DNA of 64,000 bases, taken from contig JAYKYS010000007.1 in assembly GCA_036924285.1 (NCBI GenBank), positions 10,540,001 through 10,604,000 on the forward strand. The letters run 5' to 3'. The position numbers and the translations under genes were made by a program. Below the pieces are notes generated by a model. That model searched no databases. It saw only the letters and a program-made list of their open reading frames with translations, and was not told the origin of the DNA. The stretch comes from Asterella californica (lineage: Eukaryota; Streptophyta; Marchantiopsida; Marchantiales; Aytoniaceae). Of this stretch, positions 12,302-23,180 are shown one piece after another (positions within the stretch are counted from its first letter, which is position 1; every line of letters begins with the position of its first letter).

Positions 12302-13181
12302 CAGAAACGTTATCTGTAGAAAATTATACAATTCTTACTACTTCTCTAGAGAAATCCACCTTAGATAAAGAAATTTAAACTGATCCTGTGGTTGCATCAC
12401 CCATTTGATGCCGTCAGAAGATGGTTTTGACGACCATACTAGGTAGAGAAGCCTGCATAATCACCTTCTAAGATATGCTCATTCACCCTCTTCTTTGTTT
12501 CGGGATGAGGCAGCGGCTTGCATGATAATACTTTCTTCATAGGTAGGTTACACCCGTTTTTTTAAGTTCCTTTCTTTACGGTCGTTATATTTTTCCCTGC
12601 CTACAGTATCCTCATCGGCTTCCATTCCCGTTTTTACCGGGACGCCCGACCTTTAAGGAGTTCTGGTCTGTCCGCTCTTCTCGACCTCTTGGGTGTTTGA
12701 CCTCCGCTTTGCCGGTTGTGGCTCGACGTGTATTTTTTCACATAGACTGCATTTCTCTTCCTGAAGGAAGTCCTGACGTGCAAGGTTGCTTGGGATCAAA
12801 CTCTGGACCTAGAACTTGTTATTGAGGACGATTTCCACTGTGTTACGTTCAAACGTTTGTAAAAGTAGTGATTTTTTGACTTGATAACGCTACGCACGAG
12901 TTCATTGATCTTCCGTCTCGTTGCATGGGCCCTAAAACCGCGCCTGTGCATGGTCAAAATCCGCTGTCGAATTTGAATTAATCCATTGGCTTGAACGGCT
13001 GGCCGTTCAGGCCGTGGCCCCCAACGTGATAAAGAAGGCGTTCCCTTGCGACCGATAAAGAAGACGTCTAAGTCGAGGAGAAAAATAAACCGCCAACAGC
13101 CCCTCACCAGCCAACCGGCATTCAAGAAAACTTCGAACAGTCCCTGCTTTCGTCTTTATCATGCATTTTCCCCTTGGGGCT
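12302..13181. other. Intergenic, nothing recognised
   Basis: The part from 12,550 to 13,130 is more GC-rich than its surroundings and has a 109-codon minus-strand frame (12796-13125) with no recognisable domain. It is not called as a gene. An 8-nt-arm palindrome (TGAACGGC/GCCGTTCA) sits at 12992-13009. Confidence 0.4.
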
Positions 13182-13650
13182 GCTTATTCACCTTCTCCAT
13201 CTTCAGATGGAGCAGACTGAATGCTTAATTTATTACCTAACCTTTTTGTTGGGAAGGTTAGGTAAAAAGATATCGTTATCATAAATTAATGATTGTTTCA
13301 AAGCAAAGCCTTGGTCTTATAGTTTCGGCATTGCGTGCTCTGATGCTTCACTTATGAGTTCTCTTGTGATTATGATATATTTAATGTTTATAAAATAATC
13401 AAAATTAAAAGTTTAACCTACTTTAAAATTAATATCTAATATATATAATTTTCTCTATAACCTAAACAAATGCATCATAACGCACGTGAAGGGAAACATC
13501 CAAAGGATATCCTCAGAATGGTTCCTAAGTCCATCTCACGCCGAGAGCAAATCGACTCTCTTTATTTTCTCCTCATATCCCGTTTATGTCTTCCTCGTCC
13601 ATCCTTGGCTATGTCGTTGGAATGCATATTAGACGACTATAGAACCTTTG
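13182..13650 (+). repeat. DHR repeat, copy 2
   Basis: Same order as copy 1: TTCACCTT, a perfect 8-nt-arm hairpin CTCCATCT-TC-AGATGGAG (13195-13212), then a 12-nt-arm hairpin TTACCTAACCTT / AAGGTTAGGTAA (13233-13244 and 13254-13265). An AT-rich body follows and ends near GGAATGCATATTAGACGAC (about 13620), matching the end of copy 1. Confidence 0.65.
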
Positions 13651-15150
13651 GAGGACGACATATATATATGGATAAAAATTGAATACTCTCCTTGGGTAAG
13701 TTACGATGATACCTCCTCGAATATATGACAACATGTTCCATCTTGAAATAATTAACTCTTTATCTTTTCGATCTAATCAATTCAAAATAGAGCAGGGAGG
13801 TCTCGAGTTTGATTTTTACTCTCGCTTAGGGCGCTTGCACATTCGATTCATGCGGTCGCTTGTCATTGTTTTTACGGTCCTTGATGCCTAGAAAATTCTC
13901 TCTCTCTCGGTTTAGGTGTTAGAGATGAGCAGATGTTTAGGGTTTAGAGTACACAAGAAATGATAGTTTGTTTTCATATTACTACTAGAGTATAATAACT
14001 ATCTTTCCATAAAATATCTAGAGGGTAGTACCGTAATTACTAGTGAGGATGTAGGATAACCCACCTCATATATATTCTCAAGTCCTTATCTCTCACATCT
14101 GCATCACCAGTAAACATAGAAATCTTTTTGTTTTAGGATGTATTCAACATGTGTGTTCTCTAATGACTAGAACAAACATGAGACTGCAATATATAATCTT
14201 TCGTGTTTAAAGATACCAAAAGAGTTCCTTCTAGTCTAGTTACACCGATTTTTAGAGATGATTAGAGATCCACTCATCTTAATTCCATAATATGAGGAGC
14301 ATGAGGCATTCAGCTGTGCTAAAGATGGCTTGATAATGCTTCCTTAATATTCAATCCAAGAACTTCATTAATTATCTACTAGAGCCTAGGTACTAGCCAT
14401 GTTAGTTATTGATGCCAACTATAGTAACTAAATCATGAACTCTAAGTGAATGAGGATTTTACAAAGGCCAAGGACCTTACATGAAACACGAAAATATAAC
14501 ACTCTTTCAAAAATCAAAAATCAAACTCAAGACTTCTCTTCTCTAAACTTGAGCCTTCACCAATGTTGAATGATCACTACTAGCTATCAACCCGACTATA
14601 AGATCAGATAATAAACTTAATTCGATGATAAACCTTTGTTCGATATCTCACACGTGGTTTTAATGTAATTCCTTGGTTGCATAATGTTCAAGCGAGACTG
14701 AATGAGATTCTGATCTTCACGGTGCATACTGCCATGTCCTCACTACTGAATGTTAACACAAGCTTAAAACTAAGTCGTCTTCAAAGTATTCTCATGTACC
14801 CGCCTTGACTTATTTAAGCTTTTTGTACATGCATGTGTTCTTTGCGAAGTGTTGCCAAGAAAGATTAAGGTAATATATTAATCTATGGAATCACTTTTTT
14901 TGTTAACAAGAGGTCACGATTGTAGTTTATGTAGCGCATTGTTGCGTCGTGGACTGGTCTGTGGTTGAAAAGGAAGATTCAAAGACAATTTTCCAAACTT
15001 GCTGATAATGCACCTCTGAGGGCATCAATGCACAAGGCTCGTTGATTGTGATCAACTTTAGTTCTCGGACCGACGCAAATGGAGGTATATTAAGCAAGTT
15101 ACGTCTCACTAAAGTTTTAGGGTTTGGTGATCTCTGCGCAGACGTAGCAG
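13651..15150. other. Intergenic, nothing recognised
   Basis: No recognisable gene. A telomere-like GTTTAGGGTTTAG occurs near 13,935. Other short frames lack supporting features. Confidence 0.5.
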
Positions 15151-16170
15151 TTTGAGATCAACGTGACAAGTGCTGTCGAGATATTATTCTGACATGTCAA
15201 TGCTGATTAGGACATTGCTGACCTGGAATTTTGAATGATGTGTCACTTACTGATGGGTCACACGGAAGGTTCTAATGATGAAAAGTGATGATGAGAAGAA
15301 AAAGCACCTTGACGATGGTGCATACCGCTAACTAGATTAGGGCAAGGTGACATTCTGCATGTATGTAACTTGGCTGAGTTTGGAAGCAACACATGTAGCC
15401 TTCAAAGGAGCTGCTTCGAGTATATAAAGGCTCTCAAATACTCATTATTTAGGGTTCTGGTGTGCTCGGACACCAAAAGGCTGCGCAAATCTAGACGTAG
15501 TTTTTGGAACGAGTTGGATTGGTTCAGATTTTAGATTTTTCAGAGGATCTTTGCGGTAATCTATGCTCGCATGTTTGTAGTTTACCGCGATCTTGGTTGA
15601 GTTTAATCAGGTCGAAAGGTCGAGAAGGAGTTTTTTTCGTCACTTTTTCTTTTTGGATCCTTTTGGTTACTTTGGAGAGCTTTAACTTGGAGTTCAGTTT
15701 TTGTGTATTTTTAGTGCCATTAGGAACCTTCCATTGAGATCTTTCTAGTCAACTTGTGAGGTTCAAGACTAAAGATGTTTGTTTCAAGGTTCCCGCGATA
15801 ATCTACAAAAGAAAAACCGCGATCCAATGAATCTACAAAAGTACATTTCTAGATTTCTGCATAGCTACGAGTGGAGTTGGAGGTGAGAGTCTCTTAGTAA
15901 CATTAATTTGTCTTTGGAGATCTGCTTGGTATAAAACAGAGGTTGTTTGATAGCTCTTCTTTGGGCCTGTCCAGCAAAAGAAAAAATTTCAAGGTTGATT
16001 TGTAGGGTGAAATCACGAACCTCAGAGGTTTCATTGTACATATTAAGGGACGCAAAAAACTTATAAATCAATGATTCTTGGATTAGAAAAAAATTACATG
16101 CAGCTTCATTCTTTTCCTTACCACGAGTTCTCCACAACCAAGGACCCACTGCCATCATGAATAGCATTCA
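15150..16170 (+). mobile_element. LTR of family I (5' LTR of element A)
   Basis: Homologous along most of its length to 30,165-31,560. Both share TGACAAGTGCTG, a TATA-like block (GAGTATATAAAGGCTCTCAAA at about 15,419) and the 3' part ending at GAGTTCTCCAC. The TATA block inside the repeat is typical of an LTR promoter. The gag start at 16255 follows after a leader that also matches the leader of element B (TGGTGAACTC). The LTR contains the repeated AATCTACAAA-N6-TTTGTAGATT hairpin motif. Exact ends are uncertain because the two copies have diverged. Confidence 0.7.
15419..15431 (+). promoter_or_regulatory. TATA-like box in LTR family I
   Basis: TATATAAAGGC lies in a block conserved in the second copy (TATATAAGAGC near 30,401). 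The conserved downstream CTCATTATTTA suggests an LTR transcription start about 25-35 bp further on. The transcription start itself is inferred. Confidence 0.5.
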
Positions 16171-16254
16171 TGTAACAAGATACGACTATTGGTGAACTCG
16201 ACATGAAAGTTTGAGTTGGAGAAATCTTGTTAGGGGAAAAACGAAGGAGTAACT

Positions 16255-16960
16255 ATGAGTGGGGACGGAGATGGATCGAGCGGTTTAGGAGTACTTCTGA
16301 AGATGTAGTTGGATCTAGCAACTACATCGATGTTTCAAGAGTTCACATTGTTCTTACAACAACAACAATCAAATCATAGAAGGTAGCATTAGCTATATAG
16401 CTAATGCAACCTTCTATTATTTGATTGTTGTTGTTGAAGGCGTTGCATGTGATAGTCACGAAAGTCGATCAATTCGACAAGAGAGATGCCTAGATATACT
16501 TGAGGCATTATGCAAAGGAGATGAAGTTGAATTGGATGCTCGAGAACGAGATGATAGAAACGTTTCATTTGGATGTGGTGCTCGAAATCAGAGAACATGT
16601 GAACAATATATTGTAGAGCATTCAAGAAAGGTTTGGGAGGAATTCTCGAAGGTGATGCACGATGAGTATTTCTTGGAGGACTTCGACAGAGTTACCATGA
16701 AATCTTTCTTGGAATGAGGAAAGAGGATCGACAAGCGAGACAAGACCTGTGACCAAACATGCTTGGGTGCATCTGGTGCGATGGTACTGACCATCCTCGC
16801 AAGAATTGTGAAGACTTTATAGAGACATTATGGCAAGGAATCATTTTCTAGAAAGACAACAACGTTGCAATGAAAGATACTAGAGCTCTTCTTCGAACCA
16901 ATTTCGGAAAGGGAGGTATGAAGTTGGTTGATGAATATTTGACAACACATGGACATTTTG
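16255..16960 (+). pseudogene. gag remnant of element A (Ty3/gypsy)
   Basis: The ATG at 16255 starts MSGDGDGSSG, similar to the start of element B (MSWDGNGDG at 33,938). A zinc knuckle of the C-x2-C-x4-H-x4-C type (CIWCDGTDHPRKNC) lies at 16768-16809. Gag proteins coat and package the element RNA, and the knuckle binds nucleic acid. The frame is broken by several stops and frameshifts, and an 80-bp palindrome (16357-16436) interrupts it, so it is not functional. It is clearly more decayed than elements B and C. Confidence 0.75.
16357..16436. repeat. 80-bp palindrome inside element A gag
   Basis: Two arms of about 38 nt pair almost perfectly. The outer parts are CAACAACAACAATCAAAT and ATTTGATTGTTGTTGTTG, and the centre is AGCTATATAGCT. 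Element B has no matching palindrome at the same gag position, so it arose inside this copy, for example by a snap-back replication error. Confidence 0.9.
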
Positions 16961-18115
16961 ACTTATGGTGCTAAGATCAAAATGAGAAGGGAGGATTTTG
17001 ACGAACATGTAGAGTCAAACGGACTTTGGTTTTCCACTATCTCTATGTTGCATATGAAAAAGATGCCACGAGAGATATTATTGCGGATTGCAGCAACCAT
17101 CCGAGGAGCTATATGATGGACGGATCCAATAGAACTGTTGTCGGTGCATGCTTACATAGCAAAAAGTCAACATGAAGTACTATTGGAAGAGAACCGAAGA
17201 CGAGATGCTGAAGATGCTAGAGAAGGGACTTCCTCCAAGAGACAGACTTGAGGAGAGAAGTCTCGACAAAAGATTGAGATTGAGACTCAAGACTTGTCAA
17301 TGGAGGATGCTCTACCTCCATTGAAGAAGAAGAGAAAGAAGCAACCGAGGAAGAAGAGTCAGCCGACCGCATACAAGTTGCAGTCAGGCATCGAGGTCAC
17401 GATAGACGTGAAGGGGAGTTCTGGAAGAATGGATCTTGAATGCTAAGGTAGAATTTACCTTGAGGGAGGTTTTAGGTATCGCAAAACAAGAATGTCATCA
17501 TAAAACAAAAATGATAAATCACGGAAGAGATAGTGCTTTCGCATGCTCTTGATACGAGGATGTCTCCTAACAATGAGAGAGAGCTCGTGAACTGCAATGC
17601 ACAATAGACGGAGGAGAAGAAAAGTCGAAGTCGAAGGGTGCATTTTGAGGATGATGAGGATGTCATGCAGCCAAGCTTGAATAACTACAATCGTAGTCAT
17701 TTGGCTCGCATGACTACTGAGATGTTTGTGAGGATATGAGATTTGGAAGAGTTCGTCGTTATGTTGATCGATCATGGATTAGAGATCAACATAATGTCAA
17801 AAGATCTTTATCAAAAAAGAAGATGACATATCGACACTAAACATGGGTGGATAATTAGAACGACAATAACATGCATTGAGTTATATGATGCTTGCCGTGA
17901 TATTTAGATACAGAATGACGATATTGCTACAGAGCAAGCAATCGACATCGTATCCACTTATCCTCGGACAACCATACATCATCTTAATACGAATGAAGAT
18001 GATGATATTGGATGACGGATCGACGTATGTTCAAATTCGGAATCATGTGAGAAGAAAGCAGTGTAGTTCTTCATTGTATATGCTATTCACGTCTGTAACA
18101 TGGATCACTTGAAGG
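16961..18115 (+). pseudogene. gag-pol linker and protease remnant of element A
   Basis: The retroviral-type aspartic protease motif reads LIDHGLEINIMS at about 17764-17800, followed by HGWIIRT, YDACRDI and a degenerate downstream part as in elements B and C. The linker motif LREVLGIAK occurs at about 17461-17487. Many stops and frameshifts are present. In intact relatives the protease cuts the Gag-Pol polyprotein. The match stops abruptly near 18,125, where an LTR family II fragment begins instead of RT. Confidence 0.7.
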
Positions 18116-18125
18116 AGAGTTGGAT

Positions 18126-19175
18126 GATGCGTTATCGTGTCGTGGACCGGCTCTTATCTGAAACTCTGTTTTTGATACTTATCATTATCGCTCCAAAGAC
18201 ACTTATAGAACTAAAAAATGAGCTCATTTTATCTTGGATCTTCATTTTCATTACATCAACTGGTAGAGCTCATTGTCAGCTTTCCATGGGCATTTCATCT
18301 ACTTCATTTGGACGCCTAGTGATAAAGTTACGAGACTCGGAAGATGAGAAAATCAACCTAAGCCATAGCTTATTATTGCTGATTGGGTATTTGTGGTTCC
18401 TAGTGATATACTAAGGACGCAATGGGTCTGCTTGTTCATTATTTGTAAAAACCTTCACGTACGCGACTGACTTAAGGAGACAACTTAAAGGGTTAGCTTG
18501 CACATGCGATGTGTCGACAAACGATATGGAAGATTTGGAGGTCCAATGCAAACGCACAAGACGTCATTGGGTTCAAATCTGTGCAGACTACGCACTGGTT
18601 AAGACGGTTCGTGAAGAGGTAGATCAAAGAATATGTTCCGGGAGAAATTGAGATGTAAAGAAAGGTTTTGGAGTGCTTCAGCGACCTACGGAGAAGAGTT
18701 GGACTGTTCGGACTGTTCTGGAGTCTAAACTTGCTGTTCTTGGATCCATCGGGCTCAGAATGTCGAGTTCTTCAGGAAAGTGAAGACGATACGAAGTTTC
18801 ATTGGTCGATTTGAGAGTTCTGGGTGAAATTGGCTCGTAGAGAAGTGCTTTTTGTCACCCGTGAAATGAGGTTGGGTTGTTCTTCGCGATCAATGAGTCA
18901 AGCTCTTCGTTCTTGGTACCTACGCGATCAAGGAGTCTTAGGAGAAGACCCTATGTGTAGAAGATACACATAAGAGAAGACTGTATGTGGATTGGATTGT
19001 TGGTTTGAGTGTGATAAGCGAGTTTGAGTCGTAGGAAGTCGATTTACGTCAGTTTTTTGCTTCATGCGACCAAATTTCTTGTGTGGTTTCATGGGATCAA
19101 CATAACTAGATCTATCTACCAGAGAAGACGGATCTCTTATCAGACGATTCGTTTGGACGGCGTGCGTGATTCTAT
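18126..19175 (+). mobile_element. LTR family II fragment replacing RT-RNase H in element A
   Basis: From TCGTGTCGTGGACC onward this matches the 5' LTR of element B (31,858-33,235), including ATCATTATCGCTCCAAAGAC and GTTCAGATCTGTGCAGAC. It has only one copy of the 156-bp unit that is tandemly repeated in element B's LTR. Flanking sequence goes straight from protease on the left to integrase on the right, so RT and RNase H are missing. This fits an LTR inserted or recombined into element A with loss of about 1.9 kb of pol. Confidence 0.7.
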
Positions 19176-20215
19176 ACACAAAGCTGAAGGAAAGATATTG
19201 GTGGAAAGGTCTATATCAAGATATGAAGAATTTTATCAATTTATGCTTGCATTGTCAATTTTATTCGAAGATGCGATATAAGGATGGTCTTGTGCATACT
19301 TATCCATCTTGCATTCACTTCTACTGAGTTCTTAACTTGGTGATAATGCCTTCAAGGTTATGGGGTATGCCTTATCTGGTCTTGGCTCGTGAGGACCTTT
19401 GTAACTTTGTAGAAAGACGACCATTGACGACAAAGAGCACAGAAGGTATATGTAGATTTGTACTTGAAGACATTGTTTGTAGATATAGATCGATAGGAAG
19501 ACTACAAGCAGATAGAGAGGAATTACTTGATACAAAAGTGAAGGAGTTTTTTGCTCGATATGGTGTGAAGCTCAAGCTTACCATTGCGATGAACCTAGAG
19601 AGAATTGACAAGAGCGAATGTGAGCATCCATCGATTGTCAAGCTTTGGTGAAGGTATGTGACGATAGAGATAGAGAGTGACATAAGTTACTCCTCTTTGC
19701 TTTATGAGTTGACACGACCACTCAATGTACTACTATTGGATACATGTCAGTTGAATTGTGAGACATAAGTCGATTATGCCAACAAAAGAAGACTTTCCGA
19801 CTTGGGTTACTTTGTCATAGGAGGTCGGTATGGATTGCGTACAATTTTCTCGCTTCATATCAAACAGTTAGAACGCAGAGAAGCAGATATTGCAGAAGCA
19901 TAACAAGTTGAAAGCAGCTCGACTTGAGAATAAAGAGAGGTTTGACAAGGTCCATAAGCTTCGATCGAACCAATACAAGTTGGAGACTGGATGTTGGTAT
20001 ACAACAATACATTAGAGAACCAGCACTTTAAAATTAAGAAGTTTTCTAAGAATCTGTTTGGTCCATACACTATCTCATATATGCATTAGAATGCTACTTA
20101 ATCTTTGCAAGATCTATATAGTACATCTTTGAGACTTCTTGTTGATGAGAAACGAGTCAAATTGTTCAAAAAGAGAGGAGGAACAATGGAGCTGATTGAG
20201 TTCTGAAGGTAGGAA
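19176..20215 (+). pseudogene. Integrase remnant of element A
   Basis: After the LTR fragment the pol reading resumes at the end of the integrase zinc region (KILVE, about 19,190). The central part has LVLAREDLCNFVE, RLQADREEL (catalytic Asp region) and FFARYGVKLKLT. NLERIDKSECEHPSIVKL holds the downstream Glu region. The C-terminal part reads FGPYTIS (GPY/F module, about 20,058) and VKLFKKRGG (about 20,158). Integrase joins retroelement cDNA to host DNA. The frame is broken in several places and runs into the left LTR of element C at 20,258. Confidence 0.75.
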
Positions 20216-20257
20216 ATGATCACAAGTGAAGATGAGAGTCCTTTCATATGAAGACGT

Positions 20258-21246
20258 TGTCGAGTTGAGAGTTTTCCTAGGAAGGGCGTAACCTTCTGGC
20301 TGTGATATGATCTTGAAGGTTGTGTTTAGTCTATTCAGAGAAGCATTGGACTTCAGGCTATGGTTTCTTACTATACAGAGGTAGGCTTCAGATCATAAGG
20401 AAACACTATAAACACTCACTCAGGTCGAATGGACCCTCCAGTATGTTCAGGAAGTGAAAATCAGGTCAGACTAGCAGTAATAAGGTCAGACATCGAACTT
20501 TAACAGTCCAGAATCAGAAACATACGATGGTTCAGACTTCAAAACTCCTACATGTAAATGAGGCCCTACTGACCATACATACGAAGTTTCAGCTTGAGAT
20601 CAAATCAGAGTGTCGAGATATGGGCAGAAATGTTTTGAGCAGAGAAATTACGGCAATGTCTGGTACCCAGACAGCTATTTCGACCTAGAATAGAGAATTG
20701 GCTCGATCACTTTCGAAGATTCTTACAGGATTTGCAGTACACAGCTTGCTGAACACTCCTATGAAGTTGGGCGTCCCGATTGTACACAGAACTCCAGATC
20801 TCGCTCTCTGAAGTTGCTGTTCCAGATTGAGAGCTTTTCGGACCCCGTCTGCTTCAACGGTCGCCTCAAATTACTCTGTCACTCAATCGACATGAAAATT
20901 TGGGGACAGTCGTAGCCCTACTGACAGTGAACGTGACCACGAAGGTTTGAAGCGATTTTCTCAAATCTACTGCGATTGACACCGAAAACCTCAAAATCAA
21001 CAGAAGTGCTGTAATTTTGACACAAATCGAACTTCAATCAGCCATAACTTCTTCTTTATTGCTCCAAATCGATCAAAAATTTTGCTGACAGTGCTTGGCA
21101 CGACGAACCCTATCTCCCTGTGCTCTCAGATTTCCAAATCCCCTCACCAAATGCTCGAACTCCTCTTAAGACCTCTACTACTAAGTTTAGCAGTACACAA
21201 AGACAAAATTGGACCAATGGGAGTTCATACCTTCACTCCTCTGTCA
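20258..21246 (-). mobile_element. 3' LTR of element C
   Basis: Begins TGTCGAGTTGAGAG on the plus strand, as does the right copy at 27,509. The two match until about GTTCATACCTTCACTCC; the best end with TG...CA termini is 21,246, but 21,235 is also possible. On the minus strand the purine-rich AGAGGAGTGAAGG at this edge may be the polypurine tract instead of LTR. Confidence 0.8.
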
Positions 21247-21259
21247 TGTGCCAACCTCT

Positions 21260-22588
21260 TCAGTCTTCTGTTTGTTCTTCTTCATCCTCACGCTCCTCCG
21301 CCTCAGCCTCTTCAGTAGCCGAGTTGTCTTTGTCTCTTGGCATCATATGCTCAGACTCCAGAAAGTTGAACAAATCTACTGATCCTCCACGTTGTTTGAA
21401 CAACTTCACTCGTTTGCCAGCCACAGATAGTTTCAAAGGAGTACCATCTAGCTCTCGTAAACTATAAGTGGCATTCTCATACACATCTAACACAACATAA
21501 GGTCCGAATCATCTTCGCGAGAACTTACGAAGTGTAGAATGCTGGTTCTCCAGCGTGCTATCATACAGCAGAACCCAATCACCAAAACGTATTGGCTTTG
21601 GTCGTAGTCGGTGAGTCTTGTCGTAACGCTCTTTGTTTCTGACTCGAGCCACCTTCAGCTTCTCTTGCGCCTCAGCAAGGTCCTCCACCCTGCCAACTGC
21701 CTAGTTCGTAAAGCAAGGAGTGAAGTATGATCTATATCATCTTCCCACGGTAGCGTAGTCCACGTAGGAAAGTCCTCCTCAGCAGGCATGATCGGTTTCT
21801 GCCCCAACATAAGCTCAACCGGCATATAGCCAGTCGTGGTACAGTGTGTAGTTCTATCAGCCCATAAAGCAAATGAAAGTAGTCTCGGCCATTCTCTAGA
21901 CCTACCATCACATGCTTTTACTAAAGCGTGAACAATAGAAGGGTGTCCTCATTCACTCTTATCAATGCCCTCTGGATTCATGGCAGTAGTAAGCCGAAGC
22001 TTTACTCCATAACGAGCAAAGAACTCCTTCGTTTCTGCACCTTTCAACTCGCCCCTATCTGCTCGTAGTCTTCCAACAGATCCATAACGGCAGATGATAT
22101 CTTCAAGCACGAATCTACATATGTTCTCTGTAGTCTTCGTCCGTAGTGCTCGTCCCTCCACGTAGTTGGAGAGATCTTCTCGAGCCAACACCAAGTAACG
22201 CATTCCTCATAGTCTCGGTGGCATCATCACAAGATCAAAGACCCACGAAAAAATGAATACTAGGTGGGTAGGTAGGTACAAGTCCATCTCTGTAACGGAC
22301 TTTAGAGTAGAACTGGTAGTGCAGACAAGACCCAATAAAATCCACTACGTCTTGATACAAAACCTTTCACCAGTATCGTTCCTTCATCTTCGTGTATGTA
22401 GCCCAAACTCCATGGTGTCCAGCCCACAAGGTGTCATGAAACTCCTTAAGCAGATTTAGCTTCGTCGGTTGATCATCCACCACTCCAGCAAGCATCTCAT
22501 CTCTTCTCTTCGGATGTTTTCACAGATAACCTTCACGTAGAATGTAACCGTACGTCTTTCGTCTGATCTCTTTGAACTCTACATCGCT
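21260..22588 (-). pseudogene. Integrase region of element C
   Basis: Readable on the minus strand in several frames. The zinc-binding part reads EFHDTLWAGHHGVW, MKERYWWKG, then DVVDFIGSCLHYQFYSK with the second CxxC Cys changed (LHYQ where CxxCQ is expected). The core reads YLVLAREDLSNYVEG, RLRADRGEL, FFARYGVKLRLT and NPEGIDKSE. The C-terminus has GPYVVLDVYENATYSLRE (GPY/F module), VKLFKQRGG and an acidic Glu-rich tail ending at 21,260. No chromodomain is seen after the GPY/F module. The first catalytic Asp region is disrupted and stops are present near 21,950 and 22,200. Integrase would insert the cDNA; this copy should be inactive. Confidence 0.8.
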
Positions 22589-23180
22589 CTAACCTTCTCG
22601 TCTGCATAATAAACTCAGATAATATCCGATATCGCGGAACCTTTCCGTGTAGAACTCCTCGTAGAACGGCAGTGGTTCCAAGTCTGAAGTCTGCTGACCA
22701 GCTTGGCACCAAACGTCTCTCTTCTCTTCATCTTCAACTTCTGCAAACATCTCTTCTTCATCTGTATAACGAGCCCTAGATAACATGTCTGCAACATGAT
22801 TATCCTTTCGTGCTATATGCTTCAGCTCAGGGTTCATACTCCGGATATAAGCAATCCATCGTAGCATTGCTATGTCTGGAGTAGTACAGTTTGCTGTCAT
22901 ACTTAACAAAGGCAAACAGTCTGTTTCTAGTATCACACGAGCTCCTGTCAAGAACTCTCGATCTACCTTCATAGCAGTAACAGCTCCTCACAACTCACGC
23001 TTTACTTGAGGATAGTTACGTTGCCTTTCTGTCAAGATTCGAGCTCCAAATCTAGAAACAAACCGCACACCATCTGCATCTTCTTGACCAACTGCCCATC
23101 CAATCGTCTTTGGACTCGTATCAACAGTTAGTATCACAGGTCTCCCGCTCTCGTAGCTAAGCCTCCTTAGTATAGGTGGA
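22589..23180 (-). pseudogene. RNase H region of element C
   Basis: LTVDTSPKTIGWAVGQ (about 23,090-23,135) carries the first acidic residue of Ty3-type RNase H. ETDCLPLLSM (about 22,905-22,935), MLRWIAYIRSMNPEL and RKDNHVADMLSRAR follow, as in the family. RNase H degrades the RNA template during cDNA synthesis. An in-frame TGA at 22,988-22,990 sits between KREL and GAVTA, where a Trp codon is expected from the family. Element B has TGA at the same place. Apart from that stop, the domain reads through to 22,589. Confidence 0.85.

Noticed and set aside
12796..13125. 109-codon minus-strand frame
   Set aside because: No recognisable domain, and it abuts the DHR repeat; judged a chance frame.
21260..21500. 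Chromodomain at the C-terminus of element C integrase
   Set aside because: After the GPY/F module the sequence is VKLFKQRGG and an acidic tail; no aromatic-cage chromodomain pattern is visible.
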